From: a virus | DNA length: 64,000 nt | Strand: one strand, 5' to 3' | Virus record (IMG/VR): IMGVR_UViG_3300037104_000892 | Coordinates: 1-64,000 of that record | Shown: positions 52,925-61,629 of the stretch, piece after piece | How the letters are laid out: every line of letters starts with the position of its first letter | Numbering within the stretch: position 1 is the stretch's first letter | Position numbers and translations under genes: made by a program | The notes under the pieces: model-generated | Database searches by the model: none | Seen by the model: only the letters and a program-made list of their open reading frames with translations | Told to the model about the DNA's origin: nothing

Positions 52925-53075
52925 CAGAAAGGAGTATATAATAAATGACTTTATTCCATACCTTATCTTTGACCCTCCGTAATAGTTTCATAACACAACG
53001 GTAGCTGCTCACTAAATTGTGGGAGTTGTGAAAAGGGTAAATATGTAAAGTACAAAGTCATCTTCTTAATTTCTT
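52925..53075 (-). ncRNA. Structured small RNA (about 140 nt)
   Basis: Bounded by a TATAAT-type promoter and a 9-bp hairpin. ATGACTTT/AAAGTCAT closes the ends, with CACAAC/GTTGTG and ACCC/GGGT helices inside. No reading frame. Unknown class. Confidence 0.5.
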
Positions 53076-53106
53076 TAATTTATTTATATATCAATTGCTG
53101 ATTCTG

Positions 53107-53138
53107 TAATTATATTAACTTAATGTAAAAAGTTTCGT
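53107..53138 (-). promoter_or_regulatory. Class II-like promoter
   Basis: CGAAACTTTTTACATT, spacer, AATATAATTA on the minus strand, pointing into the small RNA. Confidence 0.5.
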
Positions 53139-53152
53139 AAATTAATGTATAT

Positions 53153-53791
53153 TTAACAATTTTTTAATTTTCTTCCTCTACGCCATCCATCGGGTATTTT
53201 ATCTTCCTTATGAATTCGCATTTCTAATGATTCGTTTGTTATCCAACATCTTTTAATAAAAATAGTTGGATTATTTTTATAGAACAATTTTATTGATTCG
53301 TTTTTATTTTCTTTTGTTTTATCTGATTGTTTTAATCCTTCATGTGATTTACTTATCCGATCTTTTAATTCTTGATCTAAAACTACTCCTTTTCTTGGAG
53401 AAGTTCTTCCTGTCATAAATTCACTATGTCGTTTATTAGGTTTTCGTAGTTTTGATTTTTGATCTTCTGTCCACTGTAATCCTAAACAACCATCTCCTCC
53501 AAATGTTAAATTATATCCTTCTCGAGATACATGTGAATTCATTTCTTTAATCCAAAATTGTTCTTTTTCTCTCCATTCTTTTGGGTTGATGTATTCTATT
53601 ATTCCCATTACAAATTTTTGCGCGCCATGTTTATCGATCAAGTCTTTAACGATATTACTGCTTCCGTAATAATTATCGTTTTCGTACTCTTTGTTTGTGG
53701 CGTGAAAACCTACATAACATTTTTTATTGTAAAGATTTACTATTTTGTAAATGTAGTAATATTTGTTATGATAATTTTTTAAATTTGACAC
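53153..53791 (-). CDS. GIY-YIG homing endonuclease
   Basis: 212 residues. Core KYYYIYKIVNLYNKKCYVGF, YYGSS, and FGGDG; NUMOD3-like stretches; C-terminal RCWITNESL...GWRRGRKL. Closest to the gene at 31091. Sits 3 bases after the lipoprotein gene, probably in its transcript. Confidence 0.9.
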   Translation of the reverse strand: MSNLKNYHNKYYYIYKIVNLYNKKCYVGFHATNKEYENDNYYGSSNIVKDLIDKHGAQKFVMGIIEYINPKEWREKEQFWIKEMNSHVSREGYNLTFGGDGCLGLQWTEDQKSKLRKPNKRHSEFMTGRTSPRKGVVLDQELKDRISKSHEGLKQSDKTKENKNESIKLFYKNNPTIFIKRCWITNESLEMRIHKEDKIPDGWRRGRKLKNC

Positions 53792-53794
53792 AAA

Positions 53795-54013
53795 TTATTT
53801 TTTATTTTTATAGGGTGTTAGTTTGTTGTAAGGTTTGTACGCAATATAATAGTAATGTCTACAATAGGGATAATATTCATTATAGTGATATTTATATTGT
53901 TTGTAATTTTCATGCGTAGGATAAGATTCAATTGGAGTATTAAATGCGTACTTTACAAAAGAACATCCTGTCAAAGATAACAAACATATTATGATTACGA
54001 ACAACTTTTTCAT
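53795..54013 (-). CDS. Small Tyr-rich lipoprotein
   Basis: 72 residues. Lipobox LTGC at Cys17 after a short signal (MKKLFVIIICLLS). The mature part is rich in Tyr, His and Lys, like the lipoprotein at 34426. Likely outer-membrane associated. Class I promoter upstream. Confidence 0.65.
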   Translation of the reverse strand: MKKLFVIIICLLSLTGCSFVKYAFNTPIESYPTHENYKQYKYHYNEYYPYCRHYYYIAYKPYNKLTPYKNKK

Positions 54014-54040
54014 TGTTGTTAAAAAGTGTTAATTACAGTA

Positions 54041-54080
54041 CTAATATAACAATAATCTTTGACAAAAAAAAATTTTAATG
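54041..54080 (-). promoter_or_regulatory. Class I promoter
   Basis: AATTTTTTTTTGTCAAAG then ATTGTTATATTAGTA on the minus strand. Confidence 0.65.
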
Positions 54081-54088
54081 GAAAAAAA

Positions 54089-54103
54089 TGAATATATAAA
54101 TTA
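54089..54103 (+). promoter_or_regulatory. Class III (late-like) promoter box
   Basis: ATGAATATATAAATTA on the plus strand, 8 bases before the plus-strand gene. Confidence 0.5.
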
Positions 54104-54109
54104 AAAAAT

Positions 54110-54499
54110 ATGTCATTCACTTCTTTCAGTAACTATTTGTTTGAAAATGAAGAACTTGGGAATAAGAAAGTTTCTAAAGTTGGAAAAATTGAATCTATTT
54201 ACGGATGGATTGATTACTGTTATGAACGATCTGATGAATATCCTAACGGCGTGGTTGTTGATTTGGGTGGTTATGTTTACAAACAATATCGTGGAAAAGG
54301 AAAATTGAAAGACATGTTAAAGAAACTTTTATCTTCTGTGCCGCCAGGCACTACAGTTCAAATGGCTGTTTCGAATCGTCATCTTATGAGTATGTTTAAA
54401 AGATTGGGATTTAAGAAAGTTAAAAGAATAGTGTATTGGGGTGAGAATTCTCACGCTATGGAAAATATTATAACTCCTGAATTAATCGATTCTATCTAA
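54110..54499 (+). CDS. GNAT-type acetyltransferase-like protein
   Basis: 129 residues. VVVDLGGYVYKQYRGKGKLK is the acetyl-CoA loop region (RGKG), and SNRHLMSMFKRLGFKKVKR the motif-B helix. The N-terminus MSFTSFSNYLFENE resembles leader peptides of phage head-internal proteins. One of the rare plus-strand genes, with a late-type box. Confidence 0.65.
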   Translation: MSFTSFSNYLFENEELGNKKVSKVGKIESIYGWIDYCYERSDEYPNGVVVDLGGYVYKQYRGKGKLKDMLKKLLSSVPPGTTVQMAVSNRHLMSMFKRLGFKKVKRIVYWGENSHAMENIITPELIDSI

Positions 54500-54500
54500 T

Positions 54501-54779
54501 TTATTGCACAGTCTTCCAAAATGCTTTATGAAATTCCTCTTCATTATATTTCGTTATATCTATGTTTTTGGTTATGATAAAATTATGCCACAAATTTTCC
54601 CATTGGTCTACTTGTTGTAACTTTCCTGATCTATGTCTTTTCATTAAGTCTTGAACAAATTCCCAATTGTTCATTATTTCGAGAACTGTTTCATTATGAA
54701 TTATGTATTCAGGTATTTGTTGTTCCTGTTGTACATTCTGAGGCCCAAAGAAGGCTTGAAAGATGTGTTGTTGTGCCAT
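54501..54779 (-). CDS. Hypothetical protein
   Basis: 92 residues, helical C-terminal half, Gln-rich N-terminus. Converges with the acetyltransferase gene 1 base away. Function unknown. Confidence 0.5.
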   Translation of the reverse strand: MAQQHIFQAFFGPQNVQQEQQIPEYIIHNETVLEIMNNWEFVQDLMKRHRSGKLQQVDQWENLWHNFIITKNIDITKYNEEEFHKAFWKTVQ

Positions 54780-54791
54780 ATTATAAGTTTA

Positions 54792-55151
54792 TTAATCTCC
54801 TGTGTAACCTCCACTCGGTGTATCGCCATAAAATCTACTTACAGCATCAGAACCTGATTCGGATTCAGAATCCCATTTTCTATTTCCAACAAGACTCCAG
54901 AAAGTAGGTCTTGTTTCAACTAATTCACCTTCAGTTCCCCATTCTTTGATAAATTTTTGGAACCATCTTTCAAATTGTTCTTCACCTTTTATTCTTGATG
55001 ATGACATAAAATCTTTTGGTAAATCGACTGTATCTTTTTGCCATTTCCATTTTGGAGCATCTGGATCGATTTCAGGTGCTATTTTGTCCCATGTTAATTT
55101 TGATAGTGGGATACGTTTTTGTTCGTCTATTGATTCATATAAGTATTTCAT
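54792..55151 (-). CDS. Hypothetical protein
   Basis: 119 residues with several Trp (KWKWQ, RWFQKFIKEW, RKWDS) and a Ser/Gly-rich tail. No family recognised. Confidence 0.5.
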   Translation of the reverse strand: MKYLYESIDEQKRIPLSKLTWDKIAPEIDPDAPKWKWQKDTVDLPKDFMSSSRIKGEEQFERWFQKFIKEWGTEGELVETRPTFWSLVGNRKWDSESESGSDAVSRFYGDTPSGGYTGD

Positions 55152-55160
55152 TTTAATTAA

Positions 55161-55463
55161 TTATTTTCTTAATTTAAATCTAAGAATTATGCGATAATAA
55201 GGACCTTGTTGTTCATGTTTTAATGAGATAAATTTAAAATTAAGATCATTTTTAAAAAAATCTTTTATTGGTTCTTGTTTTATATCATTAACGATTAGAA
55301 AGTTTTTATAAATAGCAGCATTATCAAAACCAGAAATAAAATTAGGGAATTTTTCTCTTAATTGTTTTTCAAGATTATCATAAAGAAATTTCATTCCTAT
55401 TTCCATGTCTTTTATTGGATCAGTTTCCTCGGCAAATTTTTCGTTGATAAATCGAGCTCTCAT
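55161..55463 (-). CDS. Hypothetical protein
   Basis: 100 residues, alpha/beta. Overlaps its upstream neighbour by one base. Function unknown. Confidence 0.5.
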   Translation of the reverse strand: MRARFINEKFAEETDPIKDMEIGMKFLYDNLEKQLREKFPNFISGFDNAAIYKNFLIVNDIKQEPIKDFFKNDLNFKFISLKHEQQGPYYRIILRFKLRK

Positions 55464-55768
55464 TATCTTCTCCCATATTTTAAGTCAAATATATTTGATA
55501 ACACTTGTATCAAATTACTTGGTGATGTATTTTTGCCCGAAACTTTTTTTCCAAAACTACCTGGCCTTGAAGGACTACTAATTGAAATTTCGGATTCCCA
55601 TTTAGGACCCATATCCATTACTCGACTTACATCTCGTAATGAAAAATAAATGTTAGGAGCAATTCGAATATAGTTTTTCATGAGTACTGAGATCAATCCG
55701 ATCAATACAATTACTGATACGAGAACGATTGAACCAACGATTAAAAGTGATTTTACTTCGGGTGTCAT
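55463..55768 (-). CDS. Membrane protein, possibly flotillin N-terminus-like
   Basis: 101 residues. One membrane helix (LLIVGSIVLVSVIVLIGLIS), then MKNYIRIAPN, reminiscent of the start of flotillins (kNYIRcpPN). The rest is not SPFH-like, so this may be a shortened relative. It lies next to the NfeD-like gene, which often pairs with flotillin. Confidence 0.45.
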   Translation of the reverse strand: MTPEVKSLLIVGSIVLVSVIVLIGLISVLMKNYIRIAPNIYFSLRDVSRVMDMGPKWESEISISSPSRPGSFGKKVSGKNTSPSNLIQVLSNIFDLKYGRR

Positions 55769-55811
55769 TGTTTGTTTGTTTTAAAATTAATAATTATGTT
55801 TATGTTTATGT

Positions 55812-56351
55812 TTAAATTTTTTCGACTATTAAAAGGCCGTCTTGTGATGATACAACTTTAACAATTTCGTTTAAATAAACTTTGTTGTTTGCAACTTCTC
55901 GAAATGTGTAATGAAAATTATCGATACTACATTCTCCAATTCCTTGTGTACCTGTTGCTGTGGTTACAAGAGCAGTTTTTCCGCTGAATGTGGCTGCATC
56001 TCTAACTCCACCTGCCTGTTGACTATAAAAACCAAGCATAATAAGATAAGCAACTCCTGCAAGAAATATGCCTGTTCCAAATCCTAAAAGAAGTTGTCCA
56101 CCTATACCCCATCCAAGAAGTAATTTTGCTACAAGTCCGGCGACACCAAATCCTGCAAATAATGCAGATATCGTTCGAACTGAAAAAAGACCAGGTGTTG
56201 CGTTTCCATCGGTATCATGATCTCCATGAAAATCGTGGCCACCTCCTAAATCATGATCACCTATGCTTAGGTCATGATCTATATTTCCAAAGATTGCTAA
56301 TGCGAATATAGCCAATCCTAAAAATAAGAGTACTAAATAAAATCCTACCAT
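55812..56351 (-). CDS. NfeD/YuaF-like membrane protein with His-rich loop
   Basis: 179 residues. N-terminal helix MVGFYLVLLFLGLAIFALAI, a His/Asp-rich loop (DHDLGGGHDFHGDHD), two membrane helices around residues 65-110, and a C-terminal OB-fold-like domain with FSGKTALVTTATGTQGIGEC. This is the architecture of NfeD/DUF1449 partners of flotillins. The His/Asp loop could bind metal. Heads an operon behind a class I promoter. Confidence 0.65.
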   Translation of the reverse strand: MVGFYLVLLFLGLAIFALAIFGNIDHDLSIGDHDLGGGHDFHGDHDTDGNATPGLFSVRTISALFAGFGVAGLVAKLLLGWGIGGQLLLGFGTGIFLAGVAYLIMLGFYSQQAGGVRDAATFSGKTALVTTATGTQGIGECSIDNFHYTFREVANNKVYLNEIVKVVSSQDGLLIVEKI

Positions 56352-56383
56352 TTTGTGTTTTGTTTAATTGTTAATGAATAAAG

Positions 56384-56422
56384 TTAAATATAATTAAAAA
56401 AAATGAACTAAAAAAATGTTTG
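56384..56422 (-). promoter_or_regulatory. Class I promoter
   Basis: AACATTTTTTTAGTTCATT then TTTAATTATATTTAAC on the minus strand; slightly divergent. Confidence 0.55.
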
Positions 56423-56436
56423 AAGTTAATGTTTTG

Positions 56437-57048
56437 TTAAGAATTTTTAAGGTCTTTTTGTTCTTCAATACTCAATGTAAGCATATCAGCACTTATAATA
56501 AGATTTACCAAAGGGTAATCACGTGATGCATTATATGCATAATTTTGAGGGGTATTCATAATCATTGTACTAATTTCTGTAGCACCCATGTGCCAACGAA
56601 TTGCCAATGCTTCTTGATCTGTAAGTTTAATGAATTTAGAAATCAAAAATATTGATTTTTCGCCATGGCCAAGTGGAAATGCATCTCGAACTTCATAACC
56701 GATGTAATCTTTCCATTTACCAGCATCATCTTTGGTCCATTTCTTAGTAACGAAATAGTTATTTGTTTTACAAACATCATGAAATAATCCACATATAATG
56801 GCAGATTCTCTCAAAGATTCGAGTTCAGGTTTTTCTTTTACAATCATATTCAAATTATGAAGAGCGAATCTTGTAACATTCAATGAATGGGCCAAAAGTC
56901 CACCTTCAAAATTTCCATGAAAGTTAGTTGATGCCGGAGCTGTAAAGTAATCCGTTTCAGTTTCTAGCCAATTAACTAATTGGTCAATGCCTTCTCTTTT
57001 AATAAAACCAATTGCTTTGTTAAAACTTTCTCTTCTTTGTGTTGTCAT
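56437..57048 (-). CDS. HD-domain phosphohydrolase
   Basis: 203 residues. HD motif CGLFHDVCKTNN, an upstream His in GGLLAHSLNVTR, later HGEKS, and RWHMGAT complete a metal-binding HD site. Substrate unknown; nucleotides or cyclic nucleotides are plausible. Operon member with the lytic transglycosylase. Confidence 0.8.
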   Translation of the reverse strand: MTTQRRESFNKAIGFIKREGIDQLVNWLETETDYFTAPASTNFHGNFEGGLLAHSLNVTRFALHNLNMIVKEKPELESLRESAIICGLFHDVCKTNNYFVTKKWTKDDAGKWKDYIGYEVRDAFPLGHGEKSIFLISKFIKLTDQEALAIRWHMGATEISTMIMNTPQNYAYNASRDYPLVNLIISADMLTLSIEEQKDLKNS

Positions 57049-57061
57049 TATGTTATGTTTG

Positions 57062-57847
57062 TTAGGATGTTTGTTTCTTTTCGTTTTTCTTTATTATAGT
57101 AGCATAAAAACTTGGATTTGAATGTGGTTTAAGTATAAATGCAACAAAATCTTGTGTTTCTTTATAAGGAGGAACACCACTATATTTTATTACGTTTGCA
57201 TAACCAGCATTATATGCTGCAACTGCCAATCGTAATAAATTCTTTTCTGAATTTCCTCTTTCTCTCCAAAATTCTTGTAAGCCATTCAAATAACATAAGC
57301 CTATGTAAATATCTTCTTGTGTTTTATCCAATTTCATTGTGTCAACACGAAGTTCATCATAATATATTTTTCGTGTATCTGGCATTAATTGAGTTAAGCC
57401 TGTTGCGCCTACAGGAGATTGTACTGCTTCATTAAAAGAAGATTCTTTAAATATTAATCTAAATGCAACTCTAGGTGATATTTTGAGTTCTTGAGAAAGT
57501 TTATATGTGTATTCTACATATTTAAAATCAATACAATCAGGTATTAAAATTTCAGATTCAAATTCAATCTGTTGAATTACACTTTGTTTATAAATTTCTT
57601 CATACATCTGAACGTATTTATCGTATTCTGCTTTTGCTACCATAGATTCTTCGATCGAATTTCCGGATGCTTGTGTTTCTGACATAGCTGGATATTTTGC
57701 TCCAACATTTAAGTACATCAACATGAAAATGAGTAGTAGAGATTTACTGAATTTTTTTAAGGCATTTTTAAAAATTAGCAAATAACTTGTCGAGACCTCG
57801 ATTTTTTTGTCCGTCTCAATAGACATTTGGTTCTTTTCTTTCATCAT
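57062..57847 (-). CDS. Membrane-anchored lytic transglycosylase (SLT family)
   Basis: 261 residues. Membrane helix at about residues 34-52, then a catalytic domain from residue 120: FRLIFKESSFNEAVQSPVGA (catalytic Glu), TGLTQLMPDT and AVAAYNAGYANV. Cleaves peptidoglycan glycan strands; in phages used for entry or lysis. The N-terminal anchor suggests inner-membrane location with the enzyme in the periplasm. Confidence 0.9.
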   Translation of the reverse strand: MMKEKNQMSIETDKKIEVSTSYLLIFKNALKKFSKSLLLIFMLMYLNVGAKYPAMSETQASGNSIEESMVAKAEYDKYVQMYEEIYKQSVIQQIEFESEILIPDCIDFKYVEYTYKLSQELKISPRVAFRLIFKESSFNEAVQSPVGATGLTQLMPDTRKIYYDELRVDTMKLDKTQEDIYIGLCYLNGLQEFWRERGNSEKNLLRLAVAAYNAGYANVIKYSGVPPYKETQDFVAFILKPHSNPSFYATIIKKNEKKQTS

Positions 57848-57866
57848 TAAATTTTTTAATTAGACA

Positions 57867-58403
57867 TTAATCACTCGTAAAGAGCGATACACTTCCAACA
57901 TGATGATCAACGTCATCATCTTGTGAAATTACTAGCGGAGGAGTAACAAAAATGTTATCCTCAGGTTCCATATCCTTTTCATTTATATATCTTTGGGTGC
58001 TTGATATTTTTTCACCTGGTTGAAGATTTTTAAGGATCATATATGGTCTATCTTTTATTTGTCCGTCAACTAATTTCAATGTTTTAAACTGTAACTCTTC
58101 TTCTTCAGTTACTATTCTTGCGACACAATTTAATGTTGTACCTTTTATTAAAATATACTTTCCGCAAGGCTTGTTAAGACTAAAATTCAAAACATCTTTT
58201 GAAAAGACTCCGCCTTTACTTTTGTTCCAAACTCTAAAAACCTGTCCATTAATATGCATGGGAAGTGCTAATGTGTGGTGATTTTCGAAAATTGTAACGA
58301 TGATATTGTCGATCACATTAGGTATTAAAAGTTCAATTTTAATATCCGTAACTGTATCGTTTATCAATTCAGGGGATTCTTGTATTTTATTTTTTCGTTT
58401 CAT
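57867..58403 (-). CDS. Hypothetical protein, beta-rich
   Basis: 178 residues; strands around FENHHTLALPMHINGQVFRV and KYILIKGTTLNCVARIV, acidic C-terminal tail. Overlaps the upstream gene by 17 bases. Function unknown. Confidence 0.5.
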   Translation of the reverse strand: MKRKNKIQESPELINDTVTDIKIELLIPNVIDNIIVTIFENHHTLALPMHINGQVFRVWNKSKGGVFSKDVLNFSLNKPCGKYILIKGTTLNCVARIVTEEEELQFKTLKLVDGQIKDRPYMILKNLQPGEKISSTQRYINEKDMEPEDNIFVTPPLVISQDDDVDHHVGSVSLFTSD

Positions 58404-58614
58404 TTAATTTCTTTTTAGATATAAATTTATATGCGGTTGTTTCTATCAATATTTTTACTGAATAAAATTCTTTTTTATCAATCATTTTTTTTACTTGTGC
58501 TGACCATGTACTTGGATCGATAACCATATCAGGCTGTGAAAGATATTCATCCACTTGTTTGATATTTCCTTTAATATAATTATCAATGATCTCTTTAACT
58601 CTTGGTTCTTTCAT
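58387..58614 (-). CDS. Hypothetical protein
   Basis: 75 residues, helical. Overlaps both neighbours. Function unknown. Confidence 0.5.
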   Translation of the reverse strand: MKEPRVKEIIDNYIKGNIKQVDEYLSQPDMVIDPSTWSAQVKKMIDKKEFYSVKILIETTAYKFISKKKLNETKK

Positions 58615-58814
58615 AATGTTTTCTGTTCTCCTAATCCATCATCTGCAACTATTAACCAACGTCCTCTCATGTCATCTTTTGATGAACGAACTTCCTGTGG
58701 GTTAACACTTACGATAAATCCTGACTTACCTATAAAGGCATTCACTAAATGAAAACTTCCTCCTTCAGTTTCTGAGCAATTGTAATCGCTATGTACTATG
58801 AATATTTTCTGCAT
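58611..58814 (-). CDS. Hypothetical protein
   Basis: 67 residues from ATG 58814 (MQKIFIVHSDYNCSETEGG). Contains a conserved-looking RGRWLIVADDG near the C-terminus. Function unknown. Confidence 0.5.
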   Translation of the reverse strand: MQKIFIVHSDYNCSETEGGSFHLVNAFIGKSGFIVSVNPQEVRSSKDDMRGRWLIVADDGLGEQKTL

Positions 58815-59007
58815 TTTGTTCTTTATTACAAAGTTTAAAAGTTTCGTCAAAGCACATTTGCAATACTGTAGTTACATTTGCTCTTGACATGTATTTGTAT
58901 GTTTCTTCACAGCTTCCTTCAACTTGTACGTCAAATTCTTCAAAAGCTGCTTTACAGAACTCGTTGCATTTTTTTACAACTTCCGCATACACTTCTTGTT
59001 TTTCCAT
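58789..59007 (-). CDS. Hypothetical protein
   Basis: 72 residues, helical with five Cys. Start shares a base with the upstream stop. Function unknown. Confidence 0.5.
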   Translation of the reverse strand: MEKQEVYAEVVKKCNEFCKAAFEEFDVQVEGSCEETYKYMSRANVTTVLQMCFDETFKLCNKEQNAENIHST

Positions 59008-59423
59008 TACTTTTGTTTTAATATTGCTTCAAAATCTTTAAGTTCTTTAACCATATCGCCTGGATAAAATTCGAGAGCGTCATAAACAGATTTGGAATCA
59101 ACTTTATAATATCTGCAATATTCTTTTATTACTTCTTTACTAATTGGAATCTGTTTTTCTTTAACTGCTTGAGCTTTTTTAACTCCCTTTGTATACATCC
59201 ACCCTGGCACAAATTTGTATTGCTTTCGCAAAAATATTTGCCAAAAGTCCATTACTGCTGCTTGATTAATTTTCAAATTTTGTAGAGCGTTTGCTTGCAT
59301 TGGAAAATTTATTGCAAATCTGCGTTGACACATGAAGTAGTGTTTTCTTTTCTCGCCAGGAGTTAATGAAGAATAAGTTACTGGGTCTGTAAATACTACT
59401 TTGATAAAATCAAATAATTCCAT
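59007..59423 (-). CDS. Possible clamp-loader small subunit (gp62-like)
   Basis: 138 residues, all-helical. The C-terminal pattern EYCRYYKVDSKSVYDALEFY then VKELKDFE recalls the end of T4 gp62. The clamp-loader ATPase lies 4 kb upstream on the same strand. Weak similarity; otherwise unknown. First gene of the 56437-59423 operon. Confidence 0.35.
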   Translation of the reverse strand: MELFDFIKVVFTDPVTYSSLTPGEKRKHYFMCQRRFAINFPMQANALQNLKINQAAVMDFWQIFLRKQYKFVPGWMYTKGVKKAQAVKEKQIPISKEVIKEYCRYYKVDSKSVYDALEFYPGDMVKELKDFEAILKQK

Positions 59424-59477
59424 TTATAGTCTGTTTTCGCTCTAGAGTCTCTATTTCCTTTGAAGTACTCTGGATTT

Positions 59478-59507
59478 ATTATATGGTGAAAATTAAAAAA
59501 GTTTTCA
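59478..59507 (-). promoter_or_regulatory. Class II promoter
   Basis: GAAAACTTTTTTAATTTT, spacer, CATATAATAA on the minus strand, 55 bases upstream of the operon. Confidence 0.55.
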
Positions 59508-59532
59508 AATTTCCTTTAAGTTTTTGTTAAAT

Positions 59533-59943
59533 TTACGACCATGGTAAGTTGGTCTTGGGGAATAACGTTGAGTTACCGGGTTCAATTTTTTCGTAATCTG
59601 GAACATCTTCTACCGTTTCGCGAGCTGTCTGAGAATTCTTAGCCGGTGCTTTTGTCTTCTTAGGTGTACTGGGTGATGATTCGAGTTCATTCTGAGCATA
59701 AGGTCTGGTTTCATACTGTTTTTCGCTTGTTAAGCGATCGCTTGAACGTACAGGTTTTTCTCTTACTATAAAAAGTGAAGGATTTCCTTGAATATACTGA
59801 ACAAATTCCCAGCATCCTGATTTTTCAGTTTGTTCAATAACATTTGAAAGCAATTGTCTGAGGTTAGTAAAATTTATTCCCTCTAACGATCTTGTTTCAG
59901 GTATTAATGAATACAACTCCTGAATGTTAACTAATTTTGTCAT
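59533..59943 (-). CDS. Hypothetical protein with disordered tail
   Basis: 136 residues. A folded N-terminal 65 residues, then a Ser/Pro/Lys/Thr-rich linker and a hydrophobic end (NSTLFPKTNLPWS). Such a tail could be a partner-binding peptide, as in T4 replication and late-transcription factors that bind the clamp. Lies right after RNase H. Function unknown. Confidence 0.45.
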   Translation of the reverse strand: MTKLVNIQELYSLIPETRSLEGINFTNLRQLLSNVIEQTEKSGCWEFVQYIQGNPSLFIVREKPVRSSDRLTSEKQYETRPYAQNELESSPSTPKKTKAPAKNSQTARETVEDVPDYEKIEPGNSTLFPKTNLPWS

Positions 59944-59962
59944 GTGTTTATGTATTTAAATG

Positions 59963-61150
59963 TTAAAATAATGCAGTTCCTTTTATGCGATCAATCTGTT
60001 TAAAGATTGGCGCTTCGTTGTTTCTTTTTGATTCTGTAACATAACGAGTTCCTTCAAGTAAATCACGCATATTAACGCTTCCATAATTAATACGTGGTTT
60101 ATCTAATTGAGCTTGTTTTAAGTTGTTGAAAGTATCAACTATTTTTTCTGGAAAGAAATGTTGATCAAGAACTACAAGTTTTACTTGTCTCATAATTCTT
60201 TCTGCCATCATTTCTTTAGTGAATGGAAGTTTTACTTTAATTACTTTTTCAATGGCTGTCTGAACTTTTTCAGTTCGACTAAGTAGATCATATTGATCCA
60301 TTAATTCTGTTGGAGAAATAAGAAGAGATTCATAAATTTTTTCAAATTTTGAATTTGTTACTCTTACTTCAACACCTTTATCATTTAACCATGAATAGAT
60401 TGCTGGAATATTATCTCCATCATCACCACAAAACATTTTACGAAGTGCTATCATTCTTCCATCGACTACTTCCATTCGTGTTCTTTCTGAAGTTATGATT
60501 TTGTGAAAGTCTTCTTTGTCAACGTTGATAGTCCCTCTCATATTCATAAAATCAACGGCATCTGCTTCATTTATCCATTGTTCGAAATATTTGGGGACGT
60601 AAAGTTTACGCGAAGCATTTTTTCCTTGCATGAATGGATTGTACACCGTTACGAAAGCAAATTTCTTATTGGGAGCATCATACGGCCAAAATTTAACTAA
60701 TTGGCGTAAATCTTCATCACCAGATACAATTATTGTATGCTGATCGTGCTGAAATGTTAATTCATAAGCCCAAAGTGCTATAACATCATCAGCTTCTGCG
60801 TTTTCAATTTTGGTAACGATCATTCCATTTTTTTCCATTAACTCACAGAATTCAGTTAATGAGTTATAAACATTATTCCAATTTATGATACTCGATTTGA
60901 CTCTTTGTGCTTTGTAACCATCATTTTCGTCAATCTTAATATCTTTTCTCCATGATTTTGCGTCAAGCGCGAATATGATGCGAGATGGATTAACGATACG
61001 AACAATGAACGCGATGTCCATTGCCATTTTACGTATTAACTGATCAACTTCGGATTGTGAATCGAATGTAAATTGTTTACTCCCGTAACCTCCAACGACA
61101 AAAAGACTTCTATGTGCTATATTGCTTAAATCAAATATTAAATTTGTCAT
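59963..61150 (-). CDS. RNase H / FEN-type 5' nuclease (T4 RNase H-like)
   Basis: 395 residues. FEN motifs: LIFDLSNIAHRS, IIFALDAKSWRK, IENAEADDVIALWAYEL, IIVSGDEDLRQLVKF and GDDGDNIPAIYSWL. These are the acidic metal-binding residues of T4 RNase H, which removes primers and 5' flaps. Longer than T4 RNase H (305 aa), with an insertion around residues 170-215. Confidence 0.9.
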   Translation of the reverse strand: MTNLIFDLSNIAHRSLFVVGGYGSKQFTFDSQSEVDQLIRKMAMDIAFIVRIVNPSRIIFALDAKSWRKDIKIDENDGYKAQRVKSSIINWNNVYNSLTEFCELMEKNGMIVTKIENAEADDVIALWAYELTFQHDQHTIIVSGDEDLRQLVKFWPYDAPNKKFAFVTVYNPFMQGKNASRKLYVPKYFEQWINEADAVDFMNMRGTINVDKEDFHKIITSERTRMEVVDGRMIALRKMFCGDDGDNIPAIYSWLNDKGVEVRVTNSKFEKIYESLLISPTELMDQYDLLSRTEKVQTAIEKVIKVKLPFTKEMMAERIMRQVKLVVLDQHFFPEKIVDTFNNLKQAQLDKPRINYGSVNMRDLLEGTRYVTESKRNNEAPIFKQIDRIKGTALF

Positions 61151-61629
61151 ATTTTATTTTCTAATTGTTTGTACTTTATACCTTTTTTATTTTTATTCCA
61201 AGGCGTTTTTCCTGTATTACCTATTGATATTTTTGATTTCCTCGTTTCACTACACCCTTTTATACGTTTTTTAGATAATCTCTGTTTAGTTATGTTTTGT
61301 TCTTCCTGAGAACGATATGAAAAAGTATCACCTCCATCTCCTCCTAGTGTTAAATTATAACCTTTTTCTGATACATGGGATTTCATTTCTTTTATCCAAA
61401 ACTTTTCTTTTTCTTTCCATGTGTCGAAATTAATATATTCGATTATGCCAGTAATAAAATTATCTTCGCCATATTCTTTAATTTTTCTTTTGAGTAAAAT
61501 ACCACTGCCTCGGTATGTATCTTTTTCGTATTCACTATTTGAAGCATGAAAACCTACATATTTTTTTCCATTTAACATGTTTTTTGTCATGTAAATAAAA
61601 TAATATTTGTGGGCTTTGGTTTTTCTCAT
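61147..61629 (-). CDS. GIY-YIG homing endonuclease (short)
   Basis: 160 residues. Core KYYFIYMTKNMLNGKKYVGF, YRGSGILLKRKIKEYG and LGGDGGD, then one NUMOD-like stretch. It lacks the long C-terminal DNA-binding part of its relatives, so it may be truncated. Placed between two replication-region genes with overlapping ends. Confidence 0.88.
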   Translation of the reverse strand: MRKTKAHKYYFIYMTKNMLNGKKYVGFHASNSEYEKDTYRGSGILLKRKIKEYGEDNFITGIIEYINFDTWKEKEKFWIKEMKSHVSEKGYNLTLGGDGGDTFSYRSQEEQNITKQRLSKKRIKGCSETRKSKISIGNTGKTPWNKNKKGIKYKQLENKI

